Source: Planctobacterium sp047947135 (GTDB lineage: Bacteria > Pseudomonadota > Gammaproteobacteria > Enterobacterales > Alteromonadaceae). From it: DNA of 64,000 bases. The stretch lies in NCBI GenBank assembly GCA_047947135.1, contig CP170457.1:2294001-2358000 (forward strand). The letters are read 5' to 3'. This document shows, piece by piece, positions 1-8,650 of this stretch (position 1 is its first letter; every line of letters begins with the position of its first letter). The notes beneath the pieces are model-generated. The model saw only the letters and a program-made list of their open reading frames with translations. It was not told the DNA's origin and made no database searches. Both the position numbers and the translations under genes were made by a program.

Positions 1-61
1 GGCTTCTCAGACCGTTCACCCTAGGAAATATTAGCTAGCTTTAAAGAAGAAGCACATCAAA

Positions 62-163
62 GTGGCAAGCTATAAACTTAGTGTTAAATCCGAGGAAGAT
101 TTAAAGCGTATTTGGCTTTACGGCCTTGAAGTCTTAAGAAATGGTGGCCCGACCCTGACTTGA
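62..163 (+). pseudogene. ParE-type toxin remnant truncated at the tRNA fragment
   Basis: A GTG-initiated frame encodes 33 residues beginning VASYKLSVKSEEDLKRIW, the usual first strand and helix of ParE/RelE-superfamily toxins. It then runs into the tRNA fragment that starts at 142 and stops at 163. A complete toxin is about 95-100 residues, so roughly two thirds is missing and no active toxin is expected. Just upstream, 25-75 encodes EILASFKEEAHQSGKL plus a stop, overlapping the toxin start as a ParD-like antitoxin end would; a stop codon at 22-24 bounds it. I infer a broken parDE operon that lost its 3' part when sequence was joined at the CCA end of the tRNA. The family call rests on a short stretch only. 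Confidence 0.45.
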
Positions 164-196
164 ACAGGGGACCTGCCGATTATGAGTCGGATGCTC
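142..196 (-). pseudogene. 3' part (nt 23-77) of a split CAU-anticodon tRNA gene
   Basis: On the minus strand this is GAGC, the anticodon arm with CTCATAA loop, the variable loop, the T-arm, acceptor strand TCGGGCC and an encoded ACCA. These 55 nt are residues 23-77 of a 77-nt tRNA. The missing 22 nt are at 17736-17757, where GGCCCGA pairs exactly with TCGGGCC. C4-G69 and C5-G68 and the CGA/TCG anticodon stem resemble tRNA-Ile2 (lysidine-modified CAU) more than elongator tRNA-Met. Apart from one acceptor base it is identical to the 3' half of the intact intron-bearing copy at 17241-17563. It marks the left edge of the island. Confidence 0.88.
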
Positions 197-331
197 ATTT
201 AACACCCTGATCTAAGCTTACTAATAGTTACTGTAAAGTGTTCTTGAAGTATTAAAAGTGATTTTGAAAAATAGGTGATTGACTTTATGTAACCCCCGTA
301 CTATTACTTACTAAGTTACTAGGGAGGGGGA

Positions 332-1840
332 ATGGCTAGATCACAACAATCTGCGGTTGCTAAACATCATGTAGTAGTGATCCAGAACATTGCAGGTTCA
401 ACTGAATTAAAAATTCCTGCTCTGTATATCAAAGTAGGCGATCAAACGGTGTTGGTTCATTCATTGGTTGATTACTTCCTTGCATATCCTACGCGTAGCT
501 TGAATTGGAAGCGCAAAGTCTCTAGAGCATTGGGGTTGTTTTACGACTTTTGTATCTCATACAACCTTGTCCGCCAATCATCACAAACTTTTAACTTTCA
601 TAAACGATTGATTAGAAAGTTTGCTTTGTCTTTATATAAGGGAACAATTGACGTTGAAGATCATCGTGACAAGTTAAATTTGTATTGGCCTCCCGCGAGT
701 ATGATAAGCACGAAATCAATATTGTCAGCACTACAAACGTTTATTGATTGGTGTGAAGTTGAAGGAGTAATAGAGCCACAGCCAAGTAACGTCCCAACTC
801 ACCCGCGAGATGAAAGAACAACTTTGCGTTTCTTATACCAAGCTGTAAAAGCAAAGGCCTTCATGTTCCTATCTCATACAGTGACTACATCTGAATTGGC
901 GCGAGGAATCGCAGATAAGCAAGCTAATAAAATTATAGATTTAGGAGTAAACCAAAAAGCTTGTGGTGAGGCTAAAAAATTTCCAACTGAGCTTGTTAGC
1001 CCATTAATGAAATACGGTTTTATAAAAAAAGAGAGTGCTACATTACCTGAGGAAAGAGAAGACCTAACAGCCAAGATGATTACTTTGCTACTGTTATTTG
1101 GTGGCACAAGAATCAGCGAGCCATTTCATATCTGGTATAACGACGTAGTTCCTCAATTTGATGGCTCATGTAAAGTCTTATTGCGGCACCCATCCGAAGC
1201 CTATACTGACATGGTTGGAGAGCAAAAAATGTTGCGTCGAACCTATTTGGCACAACGAAACTTAAAACCAAGAAATGATGATAGAAATTCTAAGAGTTAC
1301 AAGGCAGGTTGGAAAAACTTAAAAGTTGATAGCACATTATCAGCTCCTGTTTTTTTCATTCATCCTTCTGCTGAATCCTTGTTTCGGGAGATGTATATAT
1401 ATTATTTAAGCTATCGTGAGCGGCTCATGAAAAGTTATACCGATAGATGTGGAACAGATCACCCATTTCTGTTTGTGAAGCAAACTGGCAACGCAGGAGA
1501 ACCATATAGTATCAAAGCCTATCAAGACGCCTTAAAACGTGCATACAAGCGCTTAGAGAAGCGATTAGGTAGACCAGTCAAATACGGAAAGCTTGAGGGT
1601 ACATCTCCGCATGGCCCACGGCATTTTTATGGTCAGATGCTGGCTGAATCAGGAGTGCCACCAAAAATCATTCAGAACAGCCTCAGGCATCGTAGTGTGC
1701 TTTCTCAAGGCATATACACTGAGCCAACCTTTGATCACGTTACGCGCGAACTAGAAAAAGCTAGACACTTAATAGAGATAAATGGTTGTACATCGTTGGG
1801 CAAGCCAGGCGCAGATGAGTTGGAGTGGAAGCATGACTGA
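332..1840 (+). CDS. gmtY: Tyrosine recombinase, likely GmtY of a gamma-mobile-trio
   Basis: A 502-residue tyrosine recombinase/integrase expected to catalyse island insertion and excision. The catalytic set is visible: Arg260 in GGTRISEP, His427 and Arg430 in HGPRHF, His453 in LRHRS and Tyr462 in GIYTEP, with a long N-terminal DNA-binding region before it. The ATG at 332 follows a strong GGGAGGGGG ribosome site. It is the first gene inside the left border and overlaps the next recombinase by 8 nt, so the trio is probably translated as a unit. Two tyrosine recombinases followed by a ~235-residue third protein fit the GmtY-GmtZ-GmtX order; a different recombinase-trio family (for example RIT elements) is the alternative. 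Confidence 0.8.
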   Translation: MARSQQSAVAKHHVVVIQNIAGSTELKIPALYIKVGDQTVLVHSLVDYFLAYPTRSLNWKRKVSRALGLFYDFCISYNLVRQSSQTFNFHKRLIRKFALSLYKGTIDVEDHRDKLNLYWPPASMISTKSILSALQTFIDWCEVEGVIEPQPSNVPTHPRDERTTLRFLYQAVKAKAFMFLSHTVTTSELARGIADKQANKIIDLGVNQKACGEAKKFPTELVSPLMKYGFIKKESATLPEEREDLTAKMITLLLLFGGTRISEPFHIWYNDVVPQFDGSCKVLLRHPSEAYTDMVGEQKMLRRTYLAQRNLKPRNDDRNSKSYKAGWKNLKVDSTLSAPVFFIHPSAESLFREMYIYYLSYRERLMKSYTDRCGTDHPFLFVKQTGNAGEPYSIKAYQDALKRAYKRLEKRLGRPVKYGKLEGTSPHGPRHFYGQMLAESGVPPKIIQNSLRHRSVLSQGIYTEPTFDHVTRELEKARHLIEINGCTSLGKPGADELEWKHD

Positions 1841-4703
1841 AGGAGCTATCTGCGGATTAACAGATGAAACAGCGATTAGCTTTTTGGCCTTACAGCATAA
1901 TCCTGTTGATCAGGGTGTTATTGATTATTTACATGGTCGATATGAAGAAGATGATGAATTCTTGCCACTAGTTGAAGTGCTAACCTTCAGAGGGGAATTA
2001 ACCTATAAAGAAAATATAAAAGTTTTGGAATCTGACAGCTTACAGGAGCTAGTAAAAGATGCTTTGCAGCAGGCGTATTATTTTGAGACATTGAAAGCAA
2101 AGCAAGCAGCTAAAAGAAACGCTCTTATAATTTTGCTGAGCTATCTAGAAAAATATTTTCAATTAAAGTCTCTAAAAGAGATCACGCTTAAAGTTTGGGT
2201 TTCAATTGTAAGCCAACTCAAAAATGACGACACAAGTTATCGAGACCAATTACCTGATAGGTTTGTTAACGCAACAAGAATATTAGCTAAAACACTGGCA
2301 AAACTTCATAATAATGACCAATACATTTCGGTAATTTCGATCAAGAGGAGTGACTACCATTTTGGGAAATTGGTAAATGGGTATGAGAATTGGTTTAGCT
2401 TTTTTGAAGAGTGGCGAGATGGATTGCTCCTAAAAAGCACCAAAGAGAGAAACGCCTCATTTACTAAATTGCTAGGTTATTTGCAAACGATTGAAAATTC
2501 GAATGATCCACTCGTATTTATTACATCTGAAAGGAATTACACGTTTTGGAAGTATCTAGTTGACAATGATGTTAACAACAAAAGAGCTACAGCTCTTCAG
2601 ATGAATGATTTTGTAAACTGGATCATTGAAGGGCATTTGATTGAAGAAGACGAAGAAGATATCGGTACAAGTATTGGCTTTCCTTTGTTAACCGCCAAAG
2701 AAATAAATCTGGTTATCGGGAGCAAGTACGATAATAAGCCTAAACCATCTGAAAGTGTAAAGCAGGCCATGCCTACTAAGTGGTTAATGCTTTGCAAAGA
2801 AATCCTTACCGAAGATGACTACGCTTGGCCTAAGTCGCTTGATAAAGAATATGTAAACAGAGTAAACCCAGAAACCAGTAGGGTAGAGCGTGTATGGTGT
2901 CCGGTATCCACCTATCTATACCTTTTTATGTGCGAATTACCCGTACGCAGAATACAAGTTAAGTCTTTAGACTCAGGCGAAGGTGATAATCAAATATACT
3001 CTCAAGAAGAGAAAAAGTGGGTAACTAACACTTCACCACTCGCTGGTTACTGGAAGCAACTAGGTAGTAAAGTCACTGAACGTGGCATAATCAGGAAAAT
3101 ATATAGCCAAGGAAAAGAAAGCGTTGGAATATATATTAACACGAACAAAACACAAGATAGAACGCAGGGGTTTTCTGAAACATCAGGTTATGAAATACCG
3201 TGGCATAACGAATCAATCATTAAATATTCTTATGAACTTTTAGCTTGGCAACAAAAATATAACCCTGTCAACGCTCCCAAAAAGTACAAAGACATTCCTA
3301 AGAATGTTTGGTCAACAAGGCCGACTGAATTAGTTAAAGAGATAATACCAGACAGATTTTACCTATTTCGCTCACCATTAAATACTTCAGTGGATTCACC
3401 TTCGGCAGATTGGCTGTTAAATCGTTATTGGCTGGCTCTAATGGACGAGTTGGAGAGACGTTTAAAAGAGCAAGGCGAGGATGTCATGGTAATTTCAGAC
3501 AGAGAAAAAAATGGCGTACCTAAAGCTTCTATATTTACGCCTCATGGCCTCAGAGTCACTGGGTTGACGGCATTTGTAGAGAATGGTGTGCCAATTGAGA
3601 TATTAAGTAAAGTTGTTGCGGGACATGCTTCAATTTTAATGACCTTGTATTATATAAAACATACGCCTGCTTATGTTTCAGAAATTTTAACTTCAGCACA
3701 AAAAAGTATTGAAGATAATCAGCAGGCGGACTTCGTCAATTGGCTCAAATCAAGTGCATGGGCAGACGTCCAAGAATATTCCATTTTCAATGACAAACAA
3801 ACGGCAAAAAAAGTATTTGAACAAGGTGTTAGAGCGTTATGGGAAAGCAATCAATTAGGCCTTTGTCCCAACGCAGGTACGCTCTGTAATATTGGCGGTG
3901 AGCTTCTAAGCAAAGCAGGTAAAGAAGTGTATGGTGAAGTATCAGGAGGGGCCGGTAATTGTGTGCGTTGTCGTTTCTTCATTTCCGGCAAACCATGGCT
4001 GATTCCTTTATGGCTTCATGGCAACAAACTTCTGGCAGATTCCCAAAAGATATCTATCGATGTTGAGGCCGCACGTGCAGAGCTTGAAGCTCTATACAAT
4101 AAGCGAAAAAGTATTGCTAAAGAAAAAGGGCCAGCCTTTATTACATCAGGTTTGAAAGCTGAAATTAAAAGTGCTGAAGCTTTGTTATCACGAAAAACAG
4201 AAGTACTTGATCAAAAGCTTTGTGACGCCCACGCAACTTATCGCTTGATTGAGGGTATTCGTTACTTAGACAATACTAACTTTGATAGGTGCGAGGCCGA
4301 GAAGTATATTCCAATTCGTCACGTTGATAGTCCGGAAGAAACTAAGTTCTTTGAGCAAAATAAGTTCCGTCAACAAGATATGCTAGTGCAAGCAAGTCGT
4401 TTATATGCCCATATTCGTGATAACGACCTAGAACGTGAACGAAACCACTTTATTGATAAGATCATGTTAAACGCTGGTATGAAGCCTATAACGATGGGAA
4501 CATTGACAGAGGAAGAAGTTGAGAGTGCGAGTGACGCACTAGCATCTTACCTAGCGTATAAGTTTAGCGATCAAGAACTCAGCCAGCTTGGTGCTAATAC
4601 AATTACTTTGAAGCAACTCGGTGTGAAAATTAGTTCAACAGAACAGTTTATAAGTATGGCTGAAGCGCATACCAAATCCCTAGAAAACAATGAAGAAGAG
4701 TAA
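1833..4703 (+). CDS. gmtZ: Large tyrosine recombinase, likely GmtZ
   Basis: A second, much larger integrase-like protein (956 residues from the chosen ATG). Its C-terminal half shows LPVRRIQ as the candidate first catalytic Arg, HGLRVTG as the His-x-x-Arg pair, GHAS as the second His, and a Tyr in LYYIKH. Downstream it has cysteine pairs (LGLCPN, GTLC, CVRCRFF) that may form a zinc-binding knot, then a charged tail. I chose ATG 1833 because GGAG lies about 8 nt upstream and it overlaps the gmtY stop; ATG 1782 and 1815 are in-frame alternatives. About 950 residues is far longer than phage integrases and agrees with the GmtZ member of the trio. Confidence 0.75.
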   Translation: MTEGAICGLTDETAISFLALQHNPVDQGVIDYLHGRYEEDDEFLPLVEVLTFRGELTYKENIKVLESDSLQELVKDALQQAYYFETLKAKQAAKRNALIILLSYLEKYFQLKSLKEITLKVWVSIVSQLKNDDTSYRDQLPDRFVNATRILAKTLAKLHNNDQYISVISIKRSDYHFGKLVNGYENWFSFFEEWRDGLLLKSTKERNASFTKLLGYLQTIENSNDPLVFITSERNYTFWKYLVDNDVNNKRATALQMNDFVNWIIEGHLIEEDEEDIGTSIGFPLLTAKEINLVIGSKYDNKPKPSESVKQAMPTKWLMLCKEILTEDDYAWPKSLDKEYVNRVNPETSRVERVWCPVSTYLYLFMCELPVRRIQVKSLDSGEGDNQIYSQEEKKWVTNTSPLAGYWKQLGSKVTERGIIRKIYSQGKESVGIYINTNKTQDRTQGFSETSGYEIPWHNESIIKYSYELLAWQQKYNPVNAPKKYKDIPKNVWSTRPTELVKEIIPDRFYLFRSPLNTSVDSPSADWLLNRYWLALMDELERRLKEQGEDVMVISDREKNGVPKASIFTPHGLRVTGLTAFVENGVPIEILSKVVAGHASILMTLYYIKHTPAYVSEILTSAQKSIEDNQQADFVNWLKSSAWADVQEYSIFNDKQTAKKVFEQGVRALWESNQLGLCPNAGTLCNIGGELLSKAGKEVYGEVSGGAGNCVRCRFFISGKPWLIPLWLHGNKLLADSQKISIDVEAARAELEALYNKRKSIAKEKGPAFITSGLKAEIKSAEALLSRKTEVLDQKLCDAHATYRLIEGIRYLDNTNFDRCEAEKYIPIRHVDSPEETKFFEQNKFRQQDMLVQASRLYAHIRDNDLERERNHFIDKIMLNAGMKPITMGTLTEEEVESASDALASYLAYKFSDQELSQLGANTITLKQLGVKISSTEQFISMAEAHTKSLENNEEE

Positions 4704-5400
4704 GATGACTAGAGACCAGGTATTACAGCTATTTAACTCACTAGAAAAAGAAAATGAAGGTAAGGCCACTAAACTTAATAAGCTCTCAGCTATAAACAGC
4801 ATATGCGAAAAACTTGCCAAGAAAGGTCTAACAATTGAAATCACAAACCTTGTTAATTTATTAATGCAACAGGGGATTAGCATGAGTCCACGCTCTATCT
4901 ATAACAAAGAAGGGGGGCGAAACCCATACAGGCGCTTGGTGGATGCATGGTCAAAAAATGCGCTCTATGAGAGAGCTAATAAACAGCCTAATAGAAAAGA
5001 AATTAGTACTCAAGAAGAGTTGGTGACCGATAACGACTTAGCAAAAATCACAGATCCAGTTTTACGGTACAAGGTTAGTTTGCTTTATGGTGAAGTCACA
5101 GGCCTACGCATACAAAATGACATGTTGCGCAGGATTAAGGAGTTACCCGCTATTCAAACAGTCGCTGCAATAGAGTGTGAGCAACTAGAAGCCAAGAATG
5201 TTTTGCTGAATGACTATGAGGTCGATGTACTTGAGAGCTTTGTAAATAGCGATTGCAGCATTGGTTTTGATGACAACGGAAGACTACATACCAAAACTAC
5301 TATTTCTAGACATACAAACCTTTCATCAGATGATTTAAAAAGTGTATTGGAAAAGGTTTTAAGAAGCTACGGGCGCATATTGGCAAATTCTAAAAATTGA
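4690..5400 (+). CDS. gmtX: Third protein of the recombinase trio, likely GmtX
   Basis: A 236-residue basic protein with no catalytic motif that I recognise. It is rich in Lys, Glu and Leu, with helix-forming stretches (for example NSLEKENEGKATKLNKL) and a central SMSPRSIYNKEGGRNPY segment that could be a helix-turn-helix or DNA-contact region. It overlaps gmtZ by 14 nt; an in-frame ATG at 4705, just after the gmtZ stop, is an equally plausible start. Position, size and strict linkage to the two recombinases support the GmtX assignment; its biochemical role is not evident from sequence. It may assist recombination or control it. Confidence 0.68.
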   Translation: MKKSKMTRDQVLQLFNSLEKENEGKATKLNKLSAINSICEKLAKKGLTIEITNLVNLLMQQGISMSPRSIYNKEGGRNPYRRLVDAWSKNALYERANKQPNRKEISTQEELVTDNDLAKITDPVLRYKVSLLYGEVTGLRIQNDMLRRIKELPAIQTVAAIECEQLEAKNVLLNDYEVDVLESFVNSDCSIGFDDNGRLHTKTTISRHTNLSSDDLKSVLEKVLRSYGRILANSKN

Positions 5401-5500
5401 CCAATTAATTGGGGTCTTCCTAATCTCTAATATCTCTGCAAGTATTAAAATGAGAGATACTCAATATATTAATAAGTTAACTTTATTGTATATAGCAAAG

Positions 5501-5535
5501 GTATGCAGAGAAATTGTTAAAAGTATGCGGAGAAA
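5501..5535 (+). promoter_or_regulatory. Direct repeat upstream of the orphan methyltransferase
   Basis: GTATGCAGAGAAA (5501-5513) and GTATGCGGAGAAA (5523-5535) are 13-bp direct repeats with one mismatch and a 22-nt start-to-start spacing, about two helical turns, just before the methyltransferase start. The second copy supplies the GGAG ribosome site for the TTG start at 5542. This geometry suits a dimeric regulator binding one face of the DNA or controlling translation; the regulator is unknown. Confidence 0.35.
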
Positions 5536-5541
5536 ATTTCA

Positions 5542-6327
5542 TTGAAAAAGCAGAGGTGCATCACAAAAGAGCTAAAAGCCACGATTGATAGAGAACTCGA
5601 TAAGAATGGTGTAGTGATACTACCTCCAATGGATGTTTTTGAGTCGTTCTCTTTTTTATCGTCATATACCTCACTCGTAGATGTCTGTATGCTCGACCCT
5701 TGGTACAACAAGGGCACTGGAGGGGTTAGGGACGATTACATTGACTTTGTTGTGAGTTTTCTAACAACAGCTGCAAACATGTCTGAGCATGTTTTCTTGT
5801 GGGGGTTTCCAGAAATCGTGGCCAACTTTGTATCGAGAATCCCACCACCTTTAGAGTATAACTGCTGGCTAACCTGGTATTACAAAAATAATCCATCGGT
5901 TATACGCGGTTGGAGATCATCACAACAAACATGTTTGCATTTATCTCGGCCCCAAGCTGAGATCTTCCTTGAGCCTTTCTTAACTGAAAAGCAACTTAAA
6001 AAACAAAAAGAAGGGAAGCTTAGGTATATCCCTGGGCCTTCTAGCGTCATCGAGGCTGCATTGAACATTGGTTTTATTGGCAAAAAGGAGCAAACAGGTC
6101 ATCCTTCGCAGAAACCGGAAAAAGTATACGATACACTGTTTAAAATGACGGCAAACACGAAAAGTCTGGTTTTTGATCCGATGGCTGGCTCGGGAACCAC
6201 TGGCGCGGTGGCTAAGTTGAATGGTTTTCGAGCAATTTTATGTGATCATGATCCTGAATACACTAAACTTATGGAAAAACGACTGGGGACGAAAAAACTG
6301 ACTATCCCTGCTTTAGGTATAGATTAA
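5542..6327 (+). CDS. Orphan DNA methyltransferase (N4/N6, beta-type order)
   Basis: A 261-residue SAM-dependent DNA methyltransferase. The catalytic motif IV is DPWY near residue 52 and the SAM-binding motif I is DPMAGSGTTG near residue 214, so the order is permuted (IV before I) as in beta-class N6-adenine or N4-cytosine enzymes. HPSQKPEKV before motif I is the typical motif X region. DPWY in place of DPPY is an uncommon variant. The start is TTG with GGAG 9 nt upstream. No nuclease gene is adjacent, so it looks like an orphan methylase, perhaps protecting the island DNA or acting in regulation. The target sequence cannot be predicted. Confidence 0.8.
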   Translation: MKKQRCITKELKATIDRELDKNGVVILPPMDVFESFSFLSSYTSLVDVCMLDPWYNKGTGGVRDDYIDFVVSFLTTAANMSEHVFLWGFPEIVANFVSRIPPPLEYNCWLTWYYKNNPSVIRGWRSSQQTCLHLSRPQAEIFLEPFLTEKQLKKQKEGKLRYIPGPSSVIEAALNIGFIGKKEQTGHPSQKPEKVYDTLFKMTANTKSLVFDPMAGSGTTGAVAKLNGFRAILCDHDPEYTKLMEKRLGTKKLTIPALGID

Positions 6328-6608
6328 GTCATACTGACCTTTCCTCTTCAGACTAATCATATAAATTCGCAGATTCTCACTTAATACAAGCCACAAGCTT
6401 TAGATGTTTGTCAGTTGCAACTGTCGGAAGCCGGATCGCTGTTCGACTTTACATTTTAAGGCGATAAATCTACTACACTCTCTGGCGATTATAAGGAATT
6501 CCAAATAATATATGATGTTGATAAATTTGGTTAAATAATCGACCATTTTAACCAAGTTTTTCTGTAAAAGAATTCGCTGCTACAGGCAATTACTTTTTTC
6601 AATAATTT

Positions 6609-7178
6609 TTAGCCTTTTATTCTAACTATAGAGCCATCTGTTACAATACCTTCGACTAATATTTGAAAATTTGGAAATAACCTATCGGCCTCATCAAATT
6701 CATCGTCAGAAAGCGATATGATTGGAATAGAATAGCTGTAAGAGTAGGTATTCTTGTCTCTATACTTCACCTCTAATAAATAAACGCCAATCGTTTTGGG
6801 GATATAAAATGCTTCATCAGAAAAAAAATACCCTCTAGAATCAGTTGTTCCTTCGTTAATGTTGAGATAAAAATTTTCGGGGGGAACGGGATCACCAAAA
6901 TAATCAAGAACTCTTACTTCAAACTTTTTGTTAGCGTGCGGAAAATTGATTTCATTTGAATACGTGCTCGCAGTCCAAAATAGCTTTTTCTTGTTAACGT
7001 TCGCCACGACTCCAACATATTTTCGGGGTGGTAGTAAGCATTTTGGAATGTTGCCCGTTCCAATAAAAAATTTCGACTCTAATTTATCAAAAGTCGGTAG
7101 GTTTGCTTGCCTCACACTGCAACATCCACTCAAAATTAGAGCGAAAACGATGTAGCTGCATGTGGCATTCATATTCAT
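6609..7178 (-). CDS. Secreted lipoprotein with Ig-like domain, unknown function
   Basis: A 189-residue protein with a signal peptide ending in LILSGC, so lipid attachment at the Cys is expected. The mature part has a segment resembling carboxypeptidase-regulatory/Ig-like folds (YFGDPVPPENFYLNI, then TTDSRGYFF), as in proteins that tether or present partners at the envelope. It is the last gene of a minus-strand run and starts only 2 nt after the previous gene's stop, so it is very likely co-transcribed with the 483-residue secreted protein and the metalloprotease gene. I do not recognise a family. Lower GC than the chromosome right of 18 kb agrees with its island location. Confidence 0.6.
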   Translation of the reverse strand: MNMNATCSYIVFALILSGCCSVRQANLPTFDKLESKFFIGTGNIPKCLLPPRKYVGVVANVNKKKLFWTASTYSNEINFPHANKKFEVRVLDYFGDPVPPENFYLNINEGTTDSRGYFFSDEAFYIPKTIGVYLLEVKYRDKNTYSYSYSIPIISLSDDEFDEADRLFPNFQILVEGIVTDGSIVRIKG

Positions 7179-7180
7179 TT

Positions 7181-8632
7181 TTACTGTTTATCTTTTATTT
7201 TTTTTTCCAGCTTTTCAAGAACACTATCTAAGCTTTCCGAGAACAAGTATTTAGTCTCAGAATCCATATCAACACTCGCCGCTTGCTGCCCGAATATTGA
7301 CTGGTCGAACGTCCTCCGCTGTAGATCTTCTTGCAATGACTTGTTGGATAACTCATCAATAATTCTTTCAAAATCATTTCTCGAATATTGCCCACTATCG
7401 TATCTTTCCTGAACTATTTGCCTCGCCTGATTTTGATATCCCATTTCGCGATCTCTTCGATCGAGAAAAGATTCTGCTTTTCTTGGTGAGATACAAGGAT
7501 TTCTTGGGTCAGTCAACTCGGCAAAATAATTCTCGGTCGCTCTATTACATCTAACTGCTAAGGTCATAGATGTTGGTACGTCTTGTAGAATTCTTCCTCT
7601 ATATTCAATTTCTTTTTCCCAGGTAATACTTTGACTAAAATGATTCTCTGAGTACGCAGAGTTGACTGAAAGGCCCCATCCCCAACCAACTGAGGCTCCC
7701 TCGGCAGAAACGGTTTCTGGATTTGGTAGTGGTTCAAATCTAAAAAAGCCTTCCCCGGCTGCTACATGTGTGTTCAATTCTGTTAATGCATCTTTGACCA
7801 TATTGAATACTTGGTAGCCGAACTGTTTGAGATCCCAGTCTCCCTCGGAAAATGTGCAGCTAATCTTTGCATCTCTTTGAAGATCTTGGACAATTTTCAG
7901 ATAATCAGCACTGCCTAGTTTAAACCACCCAACTCTAGCACTAGCAGAGTGTTGCCTTCTGATATAACTCCACACCTGGCTTAAATCAGCGGAACATTTT
8001 GCTTTCCATGGGTCTGTCTCAAACTGAGCCTTGCCGACAATATTGACACCAAAGTCTGGGTTTGAAATTTGCTGTCTACTACCAATCGCCTCCGTCGCTA
8101 CGTAGTTAGCAAAAAGTGAATTACCTGTTCCAAAAGCGAATTGAAAAGATTGGCAGAAAGCGACTTGATTTGGGAAGACTACATCTGAAGTTGACCCCAT
8201 TGCCAAAGTACTCGCGGCCCATACCGGACGAACTTGAACGTCGCCTTGCATTCTTATGGGAGAAATTCTTGGTCGTTCTACATTAAATGCATTTTTGATG
8301 GCATTAGTCGCTCTATTTAATTGTGACTCAGAGGCACATATTTGTGCTCTGCCAGTGACTGTTGCTCCAAACAAACTCTTCCCTGACGACTCATCATGAA
8401 ATGGGCGAGCTATTCCCCAATATGTAGTCTTAAAATCCTCCAGAGTGCTCCCCAATATGACAGGAACATTTGCTGGTATGTAGAAAAATTGATTTTCATC
8501 GGAATGGTCTTGGTAAACTATAAGACCGGAAGTTTGGAGTGTTTTATTTATATGTGGGGCTGAGAGAGCATGTCCACAAACAAAAATACATATCGCTAGG
8601 GGCAGTAGCGCATTTTTAATGATAACATTCAT
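7181..8632 (-). CDS. Secreted protein of unknown function in the protease operon
   Basis: A 483-residue protein with a clear N-terminal signal (LLPLAICIFVCGHALSAP) and no further membrane segment. Six or more cysteines in the mature part (such as AQICASE, FCQSF, AKCSADL, ISCTF, VRCNRA, NPCIS) suggest disulfide bonding outside the cytoplasm. A glycine/tryptophan-rich stretch (GASVGWGWGLSVNS) precedes beta-rich sequence; the C-terminal ~110 residues are charged and probably helical. I recognise no domain. It sits 18 nt downstream of the metalloprotease reading frame with an AAGGAT ribosome site and is followed at 2 nt by a lipoprotein gene, so the three probably form one secreted system: substrate, toxin partner or matrix protein are all possible. 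Confidence 0.6.
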   Translation of the reverse strand: MNVIIKNALLPLAICIFVCGHALSAPHINKTLQTSGLIVYQDHSDENQFFYIPANVPVILGSTLEDFKTTYWGIARPFHDESSGKSLFGATVTGRAQICASESQLNRATNAIKNAFNVERPRISPIRMQGDVQVRPVWAASTLAMGSTSDVVFPNQVAFCQSFQFAFGTGNSLFANYVATEAIGSRQQISNPDFGVNIVGKAQFETDPWKAKCSADLSQVWSYIRRQHSASARVGWFKLGSADYLKIVQDLQRDAKISCTFSEGDWDLKQFGYQVFNMVKDALTELNTHVAAGEGFFRFEPLPNPETVSAEGASVGWGWGLSVNSAYSENHFSQSITWEKEIEYRGRILQDVPTSMTLAVRCNRATENYFAELTDPRNPCISPRKAESFLDRRDREMGYQNQARQIVQERYDSGQYSRNDFERIIDELSNKSLQEDLQRRTFDQSIFGQQAASVDMDSETKYLFSESLDSVLEKLEKKIKDKQ

Positions 8633-8650
8633 CGTATTGATCCTTACTTG

